Origin: Mesorhizobium loti R88b | GTDB taxonomy: Bacteria; Pseudomonadota; Alphaproteobacteria; Rhizobiales; Rhizobiaceae | Assembly: GCF_013170845.1 (NCBI RefSeq) | Contig: NZ_CP033367.1 | Coordinates: 3,287,001 to 3,351,000, forward strand | Direction of reading: 5' to 3' | Length of the DNA stretch: 64,000 nt | In this document: positions 9,093-17,701 of the stretch, one piece after another | Position numbering within the stretch: position 1 is the stretch's first letter | How the letters are laid out: the number at the start of each line of letters is the position of its first letter | Notes under the pieces: generated by a model | Databases searched by the model: none | What the model was told of the DNA's origin: nothing | Seen by the model: the letters and a program-made list of their open reading frames with translations, nothing else | Made by a program: the position numbers and the translations under genes

Positions 9093-10189
9093 GCGGAAGG
9101 CCGACGAGACGGGGTTTCCTGACGCTCGCAGCCGCCATGCCGGCGGTGTTTTTCAGCATCGTGGCAAGGGCGGGCGAAGCGTCGAAAGACCAGGGCATTG
9201 GCGGTACCGGCTGGACGGCGGGGACCGACGGCGACCAGGGCATTGGCGGCACCGGCATCGTGGGAACGATTCAGCGTTTCGGCAGCATTTTCGTCAATGG
9301 CGTGCGGGTTCAGTACCAGCCTGACGTGCCGGTCTGGATCGACGGCGTGCGCGTTGCCGCCAACAGGCTGAAGATCGGGCATGTCGTGCGCGTCGCGGTG
9401 GTCCAGGAGGCCGATCGCGTGGTGACCTCCTCCATCCATGTCACCAGCGAGGTGGTGGGGCCGGTCGAGCGCAAAACCGCTGGCTCGCTGCGGGTGCTGG
9501 GACAGCAAGTCGACATCAGCCAGCTCGCGGAGGCAGTGAAGGTCAAGGCGGGCGATGTCGTGGCCGTGCATGGCATTCGCCGGCCCGACGGGACAATCGT
9601 CGCCAGCCTGGTGGAGGTGAGGGCGCATGAGCAGCACTATCTGGTTCGCGGCCTGGCGGTGGTGAGATCGGGGGCGTTGCTGGTCGGGCGGCTCAAGATC
9701 GGGACCGGACCGTCGCCGCTGGCAAACCGACGCGTTCAGCTGACCCTCACCAAGGCCGTCGGCGGATACAAGATGGTCCATTTGGAAGCGGAAGCGCCGG
9801 TTCCGCAGGCCCATGTCGCTGATGTTCTCTACGAGACGTTTCTGCAGCGCCGCGGACATCGGCTGGAATCGGGTCTGGGCATTGCGATCGACGATCAGAA
9901 CGGCGATGTGAAATCGACCGGCGCCGTCAGGGCGTTTCTCAAGGTCGGCTTTGATCCGGAGGGCGATATTGTGTCGGCGTCGCGTGATCGCGGCGACGGC
10001 AGGCACCCCGGCATGCCGGGCAATCATCCCGACCAGGGCGGGCCGATGGGACCAGGTGGACTAGGTGGCCCAGGCGGCCCCGGCGGGTCGGATGGCTCCG
10101 GTGCACCCGGCGGAGAAGACGGTCCCGGCGCACCGAATGGGCCAGGTATGCCTGGTCGCCAAACCAATGGCCGCCGGGGCATGCGGTAG
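9089..10189 (+). CDS. DUF5666 exported protein with Gly-rich collagen-like tail
   Basis: 366 residues. The N-terminus has a twin-arginine-type signal (TRRGFLTLAAA), so folded export is likely. Two copies of DQGIGGTG follow, then repeated small beta domains (about 55-300) with the DUF5666 pattern of a V-x-G-x-V/I core around FVNGVRV, VRVAVVQEADRVVTS and DVVAVHGIRRPDGTIVAS. The last about 55 residues are Gly-Pro-rich with a G-x-y periodicity. Function is unknown; DUF5666 resembles OB-fold-like domains of exported proteins. Start codon overlaps the DUF6502 stop. Confidence 0.82.
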   Translation: MSGRPTRRGFLTLAAAMPAVFFSIVARAGEASKDQGIGGTGWTAGTDGDQGIGGTGIVGTIQRFGSIFVNGVRVQYQPDVPVWIDGVRVAANRLKIGHVVRVAVVQEADRVVTSSIHVTSEVVGPVERKTAGSLRVLGQQVDISQLAEAVKVKAGDVVAVHGIRRPDGTIVASLVEVRAHEQHYLVRGLAVVRSGALLVGRLKIGTGPSPLANRRVQLTLTKAVGGYKMVHLEAEAPVPQAHVADVLYETFLQRRGHRLESGLGIAIDDQNGDVKSTGAVRAFLKVGFDPEGDIVSASRDRGDGRHPGMPGNHPDQGGPMGPGGLGGPGGPGGSDGSGAPGGEDGPGAPNGPGMPGRQTNGRRGMR

Positions 10190-10281
10190 TTACTGCCTGC
10201 AACCATCCGGCTCGCCCGGAGGGGCCGGGCGGGCCTTGGTCCGATGCATATCTTGGCCGGACGCAGCAATCTCCGGCGTCA

Positions 10282-10454
10282 GCGCTGCCCCTCACTGTCC
10301 TGCCGGACATCTCTCCCCGTAAACGGGGCGAGATGGGCTAGCGGCAACGCCGGCGCCTTTCTTGCAACGCTAACAATTGGCGAAAGCAGCGGCGACAGCG
10401 TCCCTCGCCCCGTTTACGGGGAGAAGATGCCGGCAGGCAGGTGAGGGGCAGCGC
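10282..10454. repeat. Palindromic intergenic repeat element
   Basis: Long imperfect inverted repeat. The outer arms are GCGCTGCCCCTCAC (10282-10295) and GTGAGGGGCAGCGC (10441-10454). The inner arms carry CTCCCCGTAAACGGGGCGAG and its complement. A partial relative lies at 46501-46552. This is typical of rhizobial palindromic intergenic repeats; no coding capacity. Confidence 0.7.
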
Positions 10455-10502
10455 CAACGGCTGGCTGTTATTGCAACGAATTGAGCAGGAGACAGCGACA
10501 AT

Positions 10503-10680
10503 CCGGCCGGTCCCGTCCTTTGCGATGGACGGAACCGGCCGGTGCAGCCGTACGGGGGCTCGTTGTAGGGGGGGTGAGCTTTTTTCGCGTACGGCTGCTT
10601 TCCGCGGACCATGCGGGGGGCGGACGGTCCGCTGAAATCCAATGAAAATGTCCTGGTCTCTTGTCCTCGGATGTCGTTGA
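10503..10680 (-). ncRNA. Candidate structured RNA with three strong hairpins
   Basis: Three stems lie in a row. Arms 10604-10610 and 10626-10632 form a perfect 7-base stem (GCGGACC/GGTCCGC). Arms 10544-10554 and 10588-10598 form a perfect 11-base stem (GCAGCCGTACG/CGTACGGCTGC). Arms 10503-10518 and 10527-10542 form a 16-base stem with one mismatch. A minus-strand promoter-like TTGACT with the palindromic operator sits just upstream (10711-10716), which would start transcription near 10680. No U tract follows the last stem. It could instead be a leader or a small protein gene; no homologue is recognised. Confidence 0.35.
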
Positions 10681-10685
10681 CAGAC

Positions 10686-10755
10686 TCTATATGTGGGAAT
10701 TTTACCCACAAGTCAACTGCTCACCCTTGACGTGGGTAAATTTCCCACATACATG
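10686..10755. promoter_or_regulatory. Divergent promoters with paired palindromic operators
   Basis: Two copies of TGTGGGAAWTTTACCCAC face each other at 10691-10710 and 10731-10750. Plus strand: TTGACG (10727-10732), 17 bases, TACATG (10750-10755), reading to the glycosyltransferase. Minus strand: TTGACT (10716-10711), 17 bases, CATATA (10693-10688), reading to the hairpin-rich segment. Each operator fills the -35/-10 spacer, a classic repressor position. The site at 7984-8009 is a third copy. Confidence 0.6.
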
Positions 10756-10907
10756 AAATCAGCATCCCGGGAAAGCGTACACGAAGCTCCGGGGCCTCAA
10801 TCGGAACAAAGGCAGCGAAATCTGAAATGATGCGGCTTTGGCCGCCACGGATTTCTGTTGCCTCCGGACTGATTTGATTTCGGTACAGCAACGTCGAAGG
10901 TAAACCA

Positions 10908-12398
10908 TTGAAGACATTGTATATTGATGCCTCCTTGCCATTTCGCTGGGGGCCGCATCCGCCCGTCGGCATCCCGCGCGTCGAAACGGCACTCATTCGT
11001 CAGGCGCTGCGATGGAAGGCCTCGCCGGTGGGCTTCTTCATCGTCGACAAATGGGGGCAGGGCCAAAGGCTCGATGAAGCGGAACTTCGCTACCTCCGGC
11101 GGCTCGTCAACGGTGATCTGCCGCAACCGATCGGAGATGAGGGGAGCTCATACCTGGCGCGGCTGTGGAAAGTGCTGTCGATCATGCGGGAGGCACCCTT
11201 TGCCTGCGGACGCGAGTTCGATCGCGTGGCGGCGGGCTTCCTCTCGGGTTGCGAGAAGCGACGCGGGGTCAAGTTTCAGCTGTCCAAGACGGCCATTCGG
11301 CTCTTCAAGATCGTGAAGTCGGCGCTCCGCCCAAGCCGGCTCGACACCGGAGATCCGCTGCAGGACGAAAACGCCCTGTGCTTCCTGTCCAGCGCAAGCG
11401 TGCACGAACTCGCCGCCAGGAAGCCCATGGCAAAAGCCAGATGCGGCATCTTCACCTTGATGCACGACCTCATTCCGATCGACTTCCCGCAATATGTCGG
11501 TCCGCATCACGCGCGCGGTTTCGTCCGCAACACGGCATGGCAGCTGGAAAATGCGCGCCTGCTCGTCTGCGTGTCGAAATACACCGCCGACAGGGTGAAA
11601 TGCCATGCCAAGGCCTCCGGGCTTCGCCTGATGCCGCAAGTGGCCGTGGCATCGCCCGGCGCCTTCCTGCGGGAAGGCGTCGCGGATCGCGGCATGTCCA
11701 CCGAGCGGCGCAAACGCGAGCGCAAATTTGTCCTCTATTGCTCGACGATCGAGATCCGGAAAAACCACATCCTGCTGCTCAAGGTCTGGCACCGGCTTTT
11801 GCCGCTGCTGGGCGAGCGGCTGCCGACGCTTACGCTGTGCGGCCGATGGGGCTGGATGTATGAGGAACTCACCGCCTTCATGGCCGAGCATCCGGAACTC
11901 AACGACCACGTCCAGTTCCGCTCCAACCTCAGCGACCGGGAGCTGGCAGAGCTCTACCGGGATGCTGAATTCAGCGTCTACCCGTCCGCGGTCGAAGGCT
12001 GGGGCCTGGGCGCTGCCGAGTGTCTTGATTTCGGCCTGCCGGTCCTGATTTCGGACGCGCCGTCGCTGACGGAGGCGACGCAAGGGCTGATGCCGACGCT
12101 TCCCGCGAACGACGTCGAAGCCTGGTGCGCCGCGGTCACCAGGGCCTGCACCGATCCGGTCTGGCTCGCTGAATTGCGCCACACCATCGCAACGCGATAC
12201 CGCCCCATCCGCGAGCGGGAGTTTTTCGCGACCATGGTGGGCCATGTCGCGGCAATCGATGCTGTCGCGGAAGCCAACCCGGCCGCCGAGATCGCTTCAG
12301 ACGACCTCGCGCCCAGGATTTACGGGCCGCATCCGGTGGTGGCCGGGCAGGCCAGGCAGCCCAGCGTATTGGCAGCCGACGTTTTTCGGAGGGCATGA
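10908..12398 (+). CDS. Glycosyltransferase (GT4-like)
   Basis: 496 residues. The C-terminal half has the GT-B nucleotide-sugar fold: a strand with FVLYCSTIEIRKNH, then the donor-site motif EGWGLGAAECLDFGLPV followed by SDAPSLTEA, which resembles the EX7E motif of family 4 transferases. The N-terminal half is less conserved. Likely adds a sugar to a surface polysaccharide or glycan; donor and acceptor are unknown. The start is TTG at 10908, with GAAGG 7 bases upstream. A leader of about 145 bases separates it from the operator promoter at 10727-10755. The stop overlaps the next start (ATGA), so it is an operon with the sulfotransferase-like gene. Confidence 0.85.
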   Translation: MKTLYIDASLPFRWGPHPPVGIPRVETALIRQALRWKASPVGFFIVDKWGQGQRLDEAELRYLRRLVNGDLPQPIGDEGSSYLARLWKVLSIMREAPFACGREFDRVAAGFLSGCEKRRGVKFQLSKTAIRLFKIVKSALRPSRLDTGDPLQDENALCFLSSASVHELAARKPMAKARCGIFTLMHDLIPIDFPQYVGPHHARGFVRNTAWQLENARLLVCVSKYTADRVKCHAKASGLRLMPQVAVASPGAFLREGVADRGMSTERRKRERKFVLYCSTIEIRKNHILLLKVWHRLLPLLGERLPTLTLCGRWGWMYEELTAFMAEHPELNDHVQFRSNLSDRELAELYRDAEFSVYPSAVEGWGLGAAECLDFGLPVLISDAPSLTEATQGLMPTLPANDVEAWCAAVTRACTDPVWLAELRHTIATRYRPIREREFFATMVGHVAAIDAVAEANPAAEIASDDLAPRIYGPHPVVAGQARQPSVLAADVFRRA

Positions 12399-13219
12399 TG
12401 GGAAGCATTGTGGATATGTCGACGCTCAGTGGCGCGCGCGTGCAGCCTGGCATGGATGCCGTGCGGGTGATGGGAACGCCGCGATCCGGCACCAATCTGG
12501 CGAAGTATCTTCTCGAACGCTATCTCGGGGTACAGGTCGTTTTCGACCACGGTTTCTGGAAGCATGGGATCTTTCCCGCACTCATGAACGGGCGCGACAT
12601 CGACCATGGAGGCATGCCCATCGTCGTCCTGAGCAAGGATCCCGTCAGCCAGATCCTGTCGTGGTTCCGTCTGGCCCGGAACGACACCATCTTCAAGCCG
12701 AACAGGAGTCTCGGCGCGTTTCTCAGGCAGCCATTCCACGTCAGGCAGGATTTCACCGCGCCCAGGCGCATGGAATACAGGTTCCACTCGCCGGCCGATT
12801 ACTGGAACCAGTTCTATTTCGCCATGGATGCGCTTCGCCGCTCCGGCGCTCCGGTGCATTTCGTGCGCTATGAGGCGCTCGTTTCAGAACCGGCCTTGTC
12901 ACTGCATATGCTCTCTCTTTTTCTGGACCGCTCCCGCCCCTTCGACGTCCGCAGCCATGTGGAGATTCCGCGCCACACGCTCGACGCCAGCAATGACATC
13001 GACCAAGCCGCGAGCCCAAGCGATGAAAAAACCTTCGATCCCGCCCGCGCCGAACTGGCATCGGCGCTGGCCAGGATCGGATGGCGCAACGCCAACACCA
13101 TCCTTCGCGCCATCGACGATGGTGTGCTCGATGCCACCGGCCGGGCCGGGTTTCGCCAGACGTGCCGGGAGGCTGTTGGCGCCAAGGCGATGCTGCGGTC
13201 GCTGGTCGGGTTTTGGTGA
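12395..13219 (+). CDS. Sulfotransferase-like P-loop protein
   Basis: 274 residues. The N-terminal GTPRSGTN (about 27-34) matches the 5'-phosphosulfate loop of PAPS-dependent sulfotransferases, and VLSKDPVSQILSWF fits the second nucleotide-binding segment. HFVRYEALVSEP matches the RYEDL-like motif of this fold. Family enzymes transfer sulfate from PAPS to a sugar or lipid hydroxyl. Being translationally coupled to a glycosyltransferase, it may decorate the same glycan; that is inference. Two ATGs (12395, 12398) are possible starts. Confidence 0.75.
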   Translation: MMGSIVDMSTLSGARVQPGMDAVRVMGTPRSGTNLAKYLLERYLGVQVVFDHGFWKHGIFPALMNGRDIDHGGMPIVVLSKDPVSQILSWFRLARNDTIFKPNRSLGAFLRQPFHVRQDFTAPRRMEYRFHSPADYWNQFYFAMDALRRSGAPVHFVRYEALVSEPALSLHMLSLFLDRSRPFDVRSHVEIPRHTLDASNDIDQAASPSDEKTFDPARAELASALARIGWRNANTILRAIDDGVLDATGRAGFRQTCREAVGAKAMLRSLVGFW

Positions 13220-13233
13220 GGGGCGAGGGCGGG

Positions 13234-13869
13234 TCAGGCTGCCGCCGCGATGCCGGCGTGGTGGCTGCCCAAGTGCCACAAGGGCAGCGGGAACCGCCCG
13301 CGCTGCACCTCGACAACCCGGAAACCGGCCGCACGGATCAGGTGCAGCGGATCGCGGTTGAGCTGGCAGCCGCCGGCGAGCGATCCCCAGAGCCGGTTCA
13401 GGCGGTCCTGCCACAAGCGGCAGTGCGGCCGCTGGGCCTGGCCATGCTCGATGAAGATTAGCTGGCCGGTAGGTTTGAGGATGCGTCTGATTTCGCTCAG
13501 CGCTGCTTGAGGGTCCGGAATGGTGCAGAAGGCGTAGGTGACGACCACCGTGTCGGCGCAGCCATCGGCCAAGGGCAGGCTTTCGCCGCCGGCCCGGATG
13601 CATTCGACCGGGAATGGCAAGGCGCGGCTCTTCGGCCCGGCGAGGCCAAGCATTGCGCCGTCCGGATCGACGCCGATCAGCTGCCTGACCCTGGCGGCAT
13701 CGTAATAGGGCAGGTTGAGGCCGGAGCCGAAGCCGACCTCGACGACGACACCTTCCGCCAGCGGGATGACGCACCTGCGCATCCGGGAAAAGGCGCCAGC
13801 CGAACAGCCGGCGTGGACGAGATAGGGGGCGACGCAGCGCGCATACCAGGAGAGGCAGGTCTGGCACAT
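13234..13869 (-). CDS. Class I SAM-dependent methyltransferase
   Basis: 211 residues. The SAM-binding motif I is VVVEVGFGSGLNLPYY (about 42-57), then GVDPDG (motif II), the ADTVVVTYAFCTIPD strand, and LKPTGQLIFIEHG. This matches the methyltransferase-11 group; substrate unknown, possibly a small molecule or lipid. GGAGG lies 7 bases before the ATG at 13869. It converges on the sulfotransferase-like gene, leaving only 14 bases between stops. Confidence 0.88.
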   Translation of the reverse strand: MCQTCLSWYARCVAPYLVHAGCSAGAFSRMRRCVIPLAEGVVVEVGFGSGLNLPYYDAARVRQLIGVDPDGAMLGLAGPKSRALPFPVECIRAGGESLPLADGCADTVVVTYAFCTIPDPQAALSEIRRILKPTGQLIFIEHGQAQRPHCRLWQDRLNRLWGSLAGGCQLNRDPLHLIRAAGFRVVEVQRGRFPLPLWHLGSHHAGIAAAA

Positions 13870-14053
13870 GGCTCAGCCTCCATGTCTGGCGGCAGGGCCG
13901 CCGGCTAGCGGTTCTGCTGTGCGGTGGCGTGATGTATTGACCGGTGACATTTCTCGCTCCAAGGGAGTTGATCGGGCCGGATCGGCTCGAAACCGGGGAT
14001 AGAAGGCCGGCGTCCCCTCAACGTCCTCTCGCTGGGCGGCCGCGTGCGGATCG

Positions 14054-15586
14054 ATGGAGCTGATACAACTCAGGCTTCTGGGTTTTCCGGAGTTCCGTCT
14101 GGACGGGCGGCCGATAGAGCTTGCCTTGCGCAAGGCGGCGGCGCTCGTCATCTACCTCGCCGAGGCCCGCGGGCCGGTGGCGCGCGACGTCGCCGCCACG
14201 CTGCTGTGGCCCGAAGCCGACGCGCAAGCCGCCCGTGCCCGCCTGCGGCGCACGCTCTACAAGATCCGCATCGCCTTCGGCGAGGACATCATATCAGCCA
14301 GCGGGGCATCGCTCAGCCTGCATCCAGCGCTGTCGGTCGAGGCCGACGCAAGCGCCTTCGAACATGCCTGCGATACCGGTCGTCTCGACGAAGCCGCCGG
14401 CCTCTACACCAGTGATTATCTCGCCGGCTTCTCCCTGCCGGATTGTCCCGAATTCGAGGAATGGGTGTTCTTTCGCCGCGAGGCCTTGCGCAGCCGGCTG
14501 GTGCAGGCGCTGGAGCGGCTGGTGGAAGCCAGGATCGCCGGGGGCGAACCGCGCGGCGCTGTAGTGCACGCCACGCGCCTGGCCGCACTCGACCCCTTGA
14601 GCGAAAGCGCGCACCGCCATTTGATCCGCGCCCATCTGGCGGCCGGTGACCGCGCGGCGGCCGAGCGCCAGGGCGAAACCTCTGCGCGGCTGCTGCGCGA
14701 CGAACTGGGCGTGGCGCCGGACCCGGCCACGCTCGCTCTGCTGCGCGCGAGCGATGCCGAGGTGCCGAGAACCCGCTATGTCGCGGTGGACGGCATCCAT
14801 ATCGCCTACCAGACCGTCGGCAGCGGCCCGGCCGATATCGTGCTGGTGCCAGGCTTCATCTCGCATGTCGAGCGCATCTGGGAAGACCGGAGCTGCCGCG
14901 CCTGGCTCAATGCCGTGTCGCGGTTCGGCCGGCTGATCCTGTTTGACCGGCGCGGCATGGGCCTGTCCGACCGCGTCGGCGCCCGCCCGACCGTCGAGGC
15001 CACCGCGCGCGACATTCTGGCTGTCATGGACGCGTCCGGCAGCCGCAAAGCCGTGCTGGTCGGCGCCTCGGAGGGCGGGCCGGGCTGCATCCGCTTTGCC
15101 GTCGACCACCCCGACCGCCTGACCGGTCTCGTTCTGTGGGGCTCGCTCGCCAAGGGCAGCCACGCGCCCGACTATCCCTTCGCGCTGACATCGGCGCAAT
15201 ACGATCTCTGGCAGCAGCGCCTGCTCGCCGGCTGGGGCGGCCCGGCCGAAATCGAAACCTTTGCGCCCAGCGTTGCCGCCGACCGCCAGGCCCGCGCCTG
15301 GTGGGCCGGCCTGCTCCGGGCCGCCTCCAGCCCCGGCGCGGTCGCCGGCCTGCTGCAGGCGCTGCGCGATACCGATGTGCGGCCACTGCTGTCAAAAGTC
15401 TCGGCCAGGACGTTGGTGTTGCACCGCACCGGCGACCGCGCCGTGCGGGTCGAGGCCGGGCGGTACCTGGCGGCGAAGATTGCGGGGGCGCGGTTTGTCG
15501 AGGTGGAGGGGGAGGATCACTGGTTCTGGGTGGGCGAGCAGGGGGCGTTGCTGGAGACGATCGCGGGGATGACGAGCGGACGGTGA
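14054..15586 (+). CDS. BTAD transcriptional-activator domain fused to alpha/beta hydrolase
   Basis: 510 residues. Residues about 1-90 form an OmpR-like winged helix as in SARP regulators (IQLRLLGFPEFRLDGRP, LLWPEADAQAARARLRRTLYKIR). Residues about 95-240 form a bacterial transcriptional activator domain of TPR-like helices (ALDPLSESAHRHLIRAHLAAGDRAAAERQ). Residues about 250-510 form an alpha/beta hydrolase with the nucleophile elbow VGASEGG and a late His in GEDHWFW. The hydrolase may act as a ligand sensor, as proposed for similar SARP-like fusions, or keep enzyme activity. No obvious target operon is adjacent. A decayed copy of its 3' end lies at about 16835-17215. Confidence 0.85.
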   Translation: MELIQLRLLGFPEFRLDGRPIELALRKAAALVIYLAEARGPVARDVAATLLWPEADAQAARARLRRTLYKIRIAFGEDIISASGASLSLHPALSVEADASAFEHACDTGRLDEAAGLYTSDYLAGFSLPDCPEFEEWVFFRREALRSRLVQALERLVEARIAGGEPRGAVVHATRLAALDPLSESAHRHLIRAHLAAGDRAAAERQGETSARLLRDELGVAPDPATLALLRASDAEVPRTRYVAVDGIHIAYQTVGSGPADIVLVPGFISHVERIWEDRSCRAWLNAVSRFGRLILFDRRGMGLSDRVGARPTVEATARDILAVMDASGSRKAVLVGASEGGPGCIRFAVDHPDRLTGLVLWGSLAKGSHAPDYPFALTSAQYDLWQQRLLAGWGGPAEIETFAPSVAADRQARAWWAGLLRAASSPGAVAGLLQALRDTDVRPLLSKVSARTLVLHRTGDRAVRVEAGRYLAAKIAGARFVEVEGEDHWFWVGEQGALLETIAGMTSGR

Positions 15587-15659
15587 GGCAGGCCGTTCGC
15601 CCGCCTGTCGGCCAGAACCGGCGTTGGTCATGGCCGAGCCTGCGGGGAAGCCGTGCTCG

Positions 15660-16718
15660 TCAATCACACGTCGTCGCGTTCCTCAGTGCCTCCGCTCGGG
15701 AAGCCTGTGGCAATGCCGCGATCCGCCGAACGGAAGCATAGAACCTTGGAGAATCGCCTGAGCACAAATCATACAGCCGAAGGAACGCCGGAACCTGTTC
15801 GCCGTAGACGGACGTCGCGGCGAGCTTTGCGTTGTTGATGGGGGCGTTGAACCAGGCATCGTATCCGCTATACCCGGCCCAGCGCCTGTCGCGCATTTGC
15901 CGGTAGCGCACCCGCAGCGTTTCGATCGCGGCTGCTTTGGCGGCAGCCATCTGCTGCGAGGTGCGGGGACTCCCATAGATCTGCCCCAGCTCGTCGCGCG
16001 TTTTCGCGATCAGTCCGAGAAAGTCGGCACTGCGTTTGCGATCGGCTTCGTAGCGGCGCAATCCGGCGCGATTGCCGGTGGCGCGCAGCCATTTCCTCAC
16101 CCCGCTGGTTTCGACCGCGACCGCGAAAGCCTCGTTGAACGCGGAGTCGCCATTCACATAGATTTCCTGATGCGCCAGTTCATGGAAGATGAGGCCTGCG
16201 AGATACATGGCGTCCTGACGCAGCATGGTGCTGAGCAGCGGGTCGCTGAACCAGCCCAGCGTGGAATAGGCGGTGACGCCCGAGATGTAGACGTCCAGCC
16301 CTTGTCGCTGCAGTTCGGCAGCACTTTCAACCGCGGATTTCTGGGAAAAGTAGCCCCGGTACGGAACGCAGCCGAAGACCGGAAAGCACCATGTTATCGG
16401 CGTGAGCGAGAACTGCGGCGCGGCAAAAACGGCCAAGGTCACGTTGTCTCGACCGACGTCGACATAGCTGCGGTAGCTGCTGTTATCGGGCAGCGCCAGC
16501 TCATCCGTGGCAAAGCGACGTATGGCGCTCGCCGACGTCAACTTCGTGCGCAATGCCACGGGCGTCGAGGGATCGTGGATGAGCTTTCCGACATTTTTCC
16601 GCGCGGCCAAGATCTGTACATGGCCCTCCAGCGCCTGCGCATAGTAGGAAACGCTGGTGCACCCGGCCACGCCGGACGCCATGACCACAGCGGCAAGCAA
16701 TCGAAAAAAGCGCTTCAC
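15660..16718 (-). CDS. Lipoprotein zinc aminopeptidase-like protein (PF10023 type)
   Basis: 352 residues. The N-terminus MKRFFRLLAAVVMASGVAGC carries a lipobox ending at Cys20, so it is probably membrane-anchored in the periplasm. A zinc-peptidase HELAHQ motif sits in LAGLIFHELAHQEIYV, with a downstream NEAFAVAVE that supplies the third ligand, as in the putative aminopeptidase family. The GTG at 16718 is chosen because it starts the lipoprotein signal; the frame stays open to 17201 but runs through the decayed hydrolase copy. It lies between the BTAD-hydrolase gene and its 3' duplicate. Confidence 0.85.
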   Translation of the reverse strand: MKRFFRLLAAVVMASGVAGCTSVSYYAQALEGHVQILAARKNVGKLIHDPSTPVALRTKLTSASAIRRFATDELALPDNSSYRSYVDVGRDNVTLAVFAAPQFSLTPITWCFPVFGCVPYRGYFSQKSAVESAAELQRQGLDVYISGVTAYSTLGWFSDPLLSTMLRQDAMYLAGLIFHELAHQEIYVNGDSAFNEAFAVAVETSGVRKWLRATGNRAGLRRYEADRKRSADFLGLIAKTRDELGQIYGSPRTSQQMAAAKAAAIETLRVRYRQMRDRRWAGYSGYDAWFNAPINNAKLAATSVYGEQVPAFLRLYDLCSGDSPRFYASVRRIAALPQASRAEALRNATTCD

Positions 16719-16834
16719 AGCTTGCCCACCGCCTGCTCGTCGTCCATGGCGCGAATGCCCATTTGCCCTCGTGTCAGGCGCACCGATTTTCGTCAAGACC
16801 TGGCGGAGCGGACTTTCGAATAGGCAGGACTGGC

Positions 16835-17215
16835 AAGGCGACCATTCGCGACCTTCGCGCCGAGCCAGGCACGCGCTTGGTGGGCCGGCCGGCTCAGGGG
16901 CGCTTCCAGCCCGGCGCGGTGGCAGGCCTGCTGCAGGCGCTGCGCGACACCGATGTGCGCCGGCTGCTGTCAAAAGTCGCGGCCAAGACGACTGTGTTGC
17001 ACCGCAGGTGTGACCGGGCGGCGAGGGTTGAGGCCGGGCGGTATCTGGCCGCGAAGATTGCGGGGGCGCGGTTTGTCGAGGTCGAGGTGGAGGTGGAGGT
17101 GGAGGTGGAGGTGGAGGTGGAGGATCACTGGTTCTGGGTTGGTGAGCAGGGGATGTTGCTGGAGGCGATTGGGGGATGGTGCGAGGGGCAAGACAGGGCA
17201 TTAACCGACGCTTAG
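16835..17215 (+). pseudogene. Decayed 3' copy of the BTAD-hydrolase gene
   Basis: Matches about 15240-15580 closely in the same orientation. It encodes VAGLLQALRDTDVRRLLSK, RVEAGRYLAAKIAGARFVEV and DHWFWVGEQG in one frame, but has lost the first three quarters of the gene. An internal deletion near 16860 shifts the frame. The hexamer run at 17075-17122 lengthens a Val-Glu stretch. No start or promoter; not expected to make protein. Confidence 0.8.
17075..17122 (+). repeat. Hexanucleotide repeat GTSGAG x8
   Basis: Eight head-to-tail units (two GTCGAG, six GTGGAG) encode Val-Glu repeats inside the decayed hydrolase copy. The intact copy near 15500 has only about four related units. This fits replication slippage after loss of selection. 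Confidence 0.85.
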
Positions 17216-17701
17216 GTGACAGTGGGAGACAGGCTGCAGGCTGGGCTCAGATAAGCCAGCGGACCGACGCGTTGCGCTGCCGCTAGACGTCCGCTTTGCG
17301 CCTCATCTCGGTCAAAGAGTTCAATTTTGCAGTAGCCCGAAAGCCGACATAGCCGACGACCATTCTAGGTCCCGGCTGCGCTAGTTGCCGAAATTCGTTC
17401 GGAAGTTCCTCGATGTCTGCGCACTCTGTTGGTTGGCGCAACGAACTCTCTCAATCCGGCGCCACCGGAACTATAACCACTGCCCCGCACCGCGGGCGTC
17501 AATTTGAGCAGGATCGCTCTAACGCGTTCGCGGTGGCCATTGCCTGCGCACCTTCGCTTGAGAAGTGCTCGACGGCCCCATGCCATAGAGCAAGCACTGC
17601 TCGACCCATGCCGCAGTGGAACGATAGGGGGTCATGGGTCATGCGGCACCCGGTTCGCCCGTTATCAGGGAACGATTTCGCCTACCATGTGTTAGACACT
17701 G

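Noticed and set aside
10370-10711. Minus-strand frame of 113 codons in the hairpin region
   Set aside because: Its start lies inside the operator and its sequence runs through the palindromic repeat; a structured RNA or leader is the better reading.
7433-12398. Complete lasso-peptide gene cluster around the RiPP-like leader
   Set aside because: No asparagine-synthetase-like cyclase, leader protease or recognition-element gene is present; only the leader-like motif is seen.
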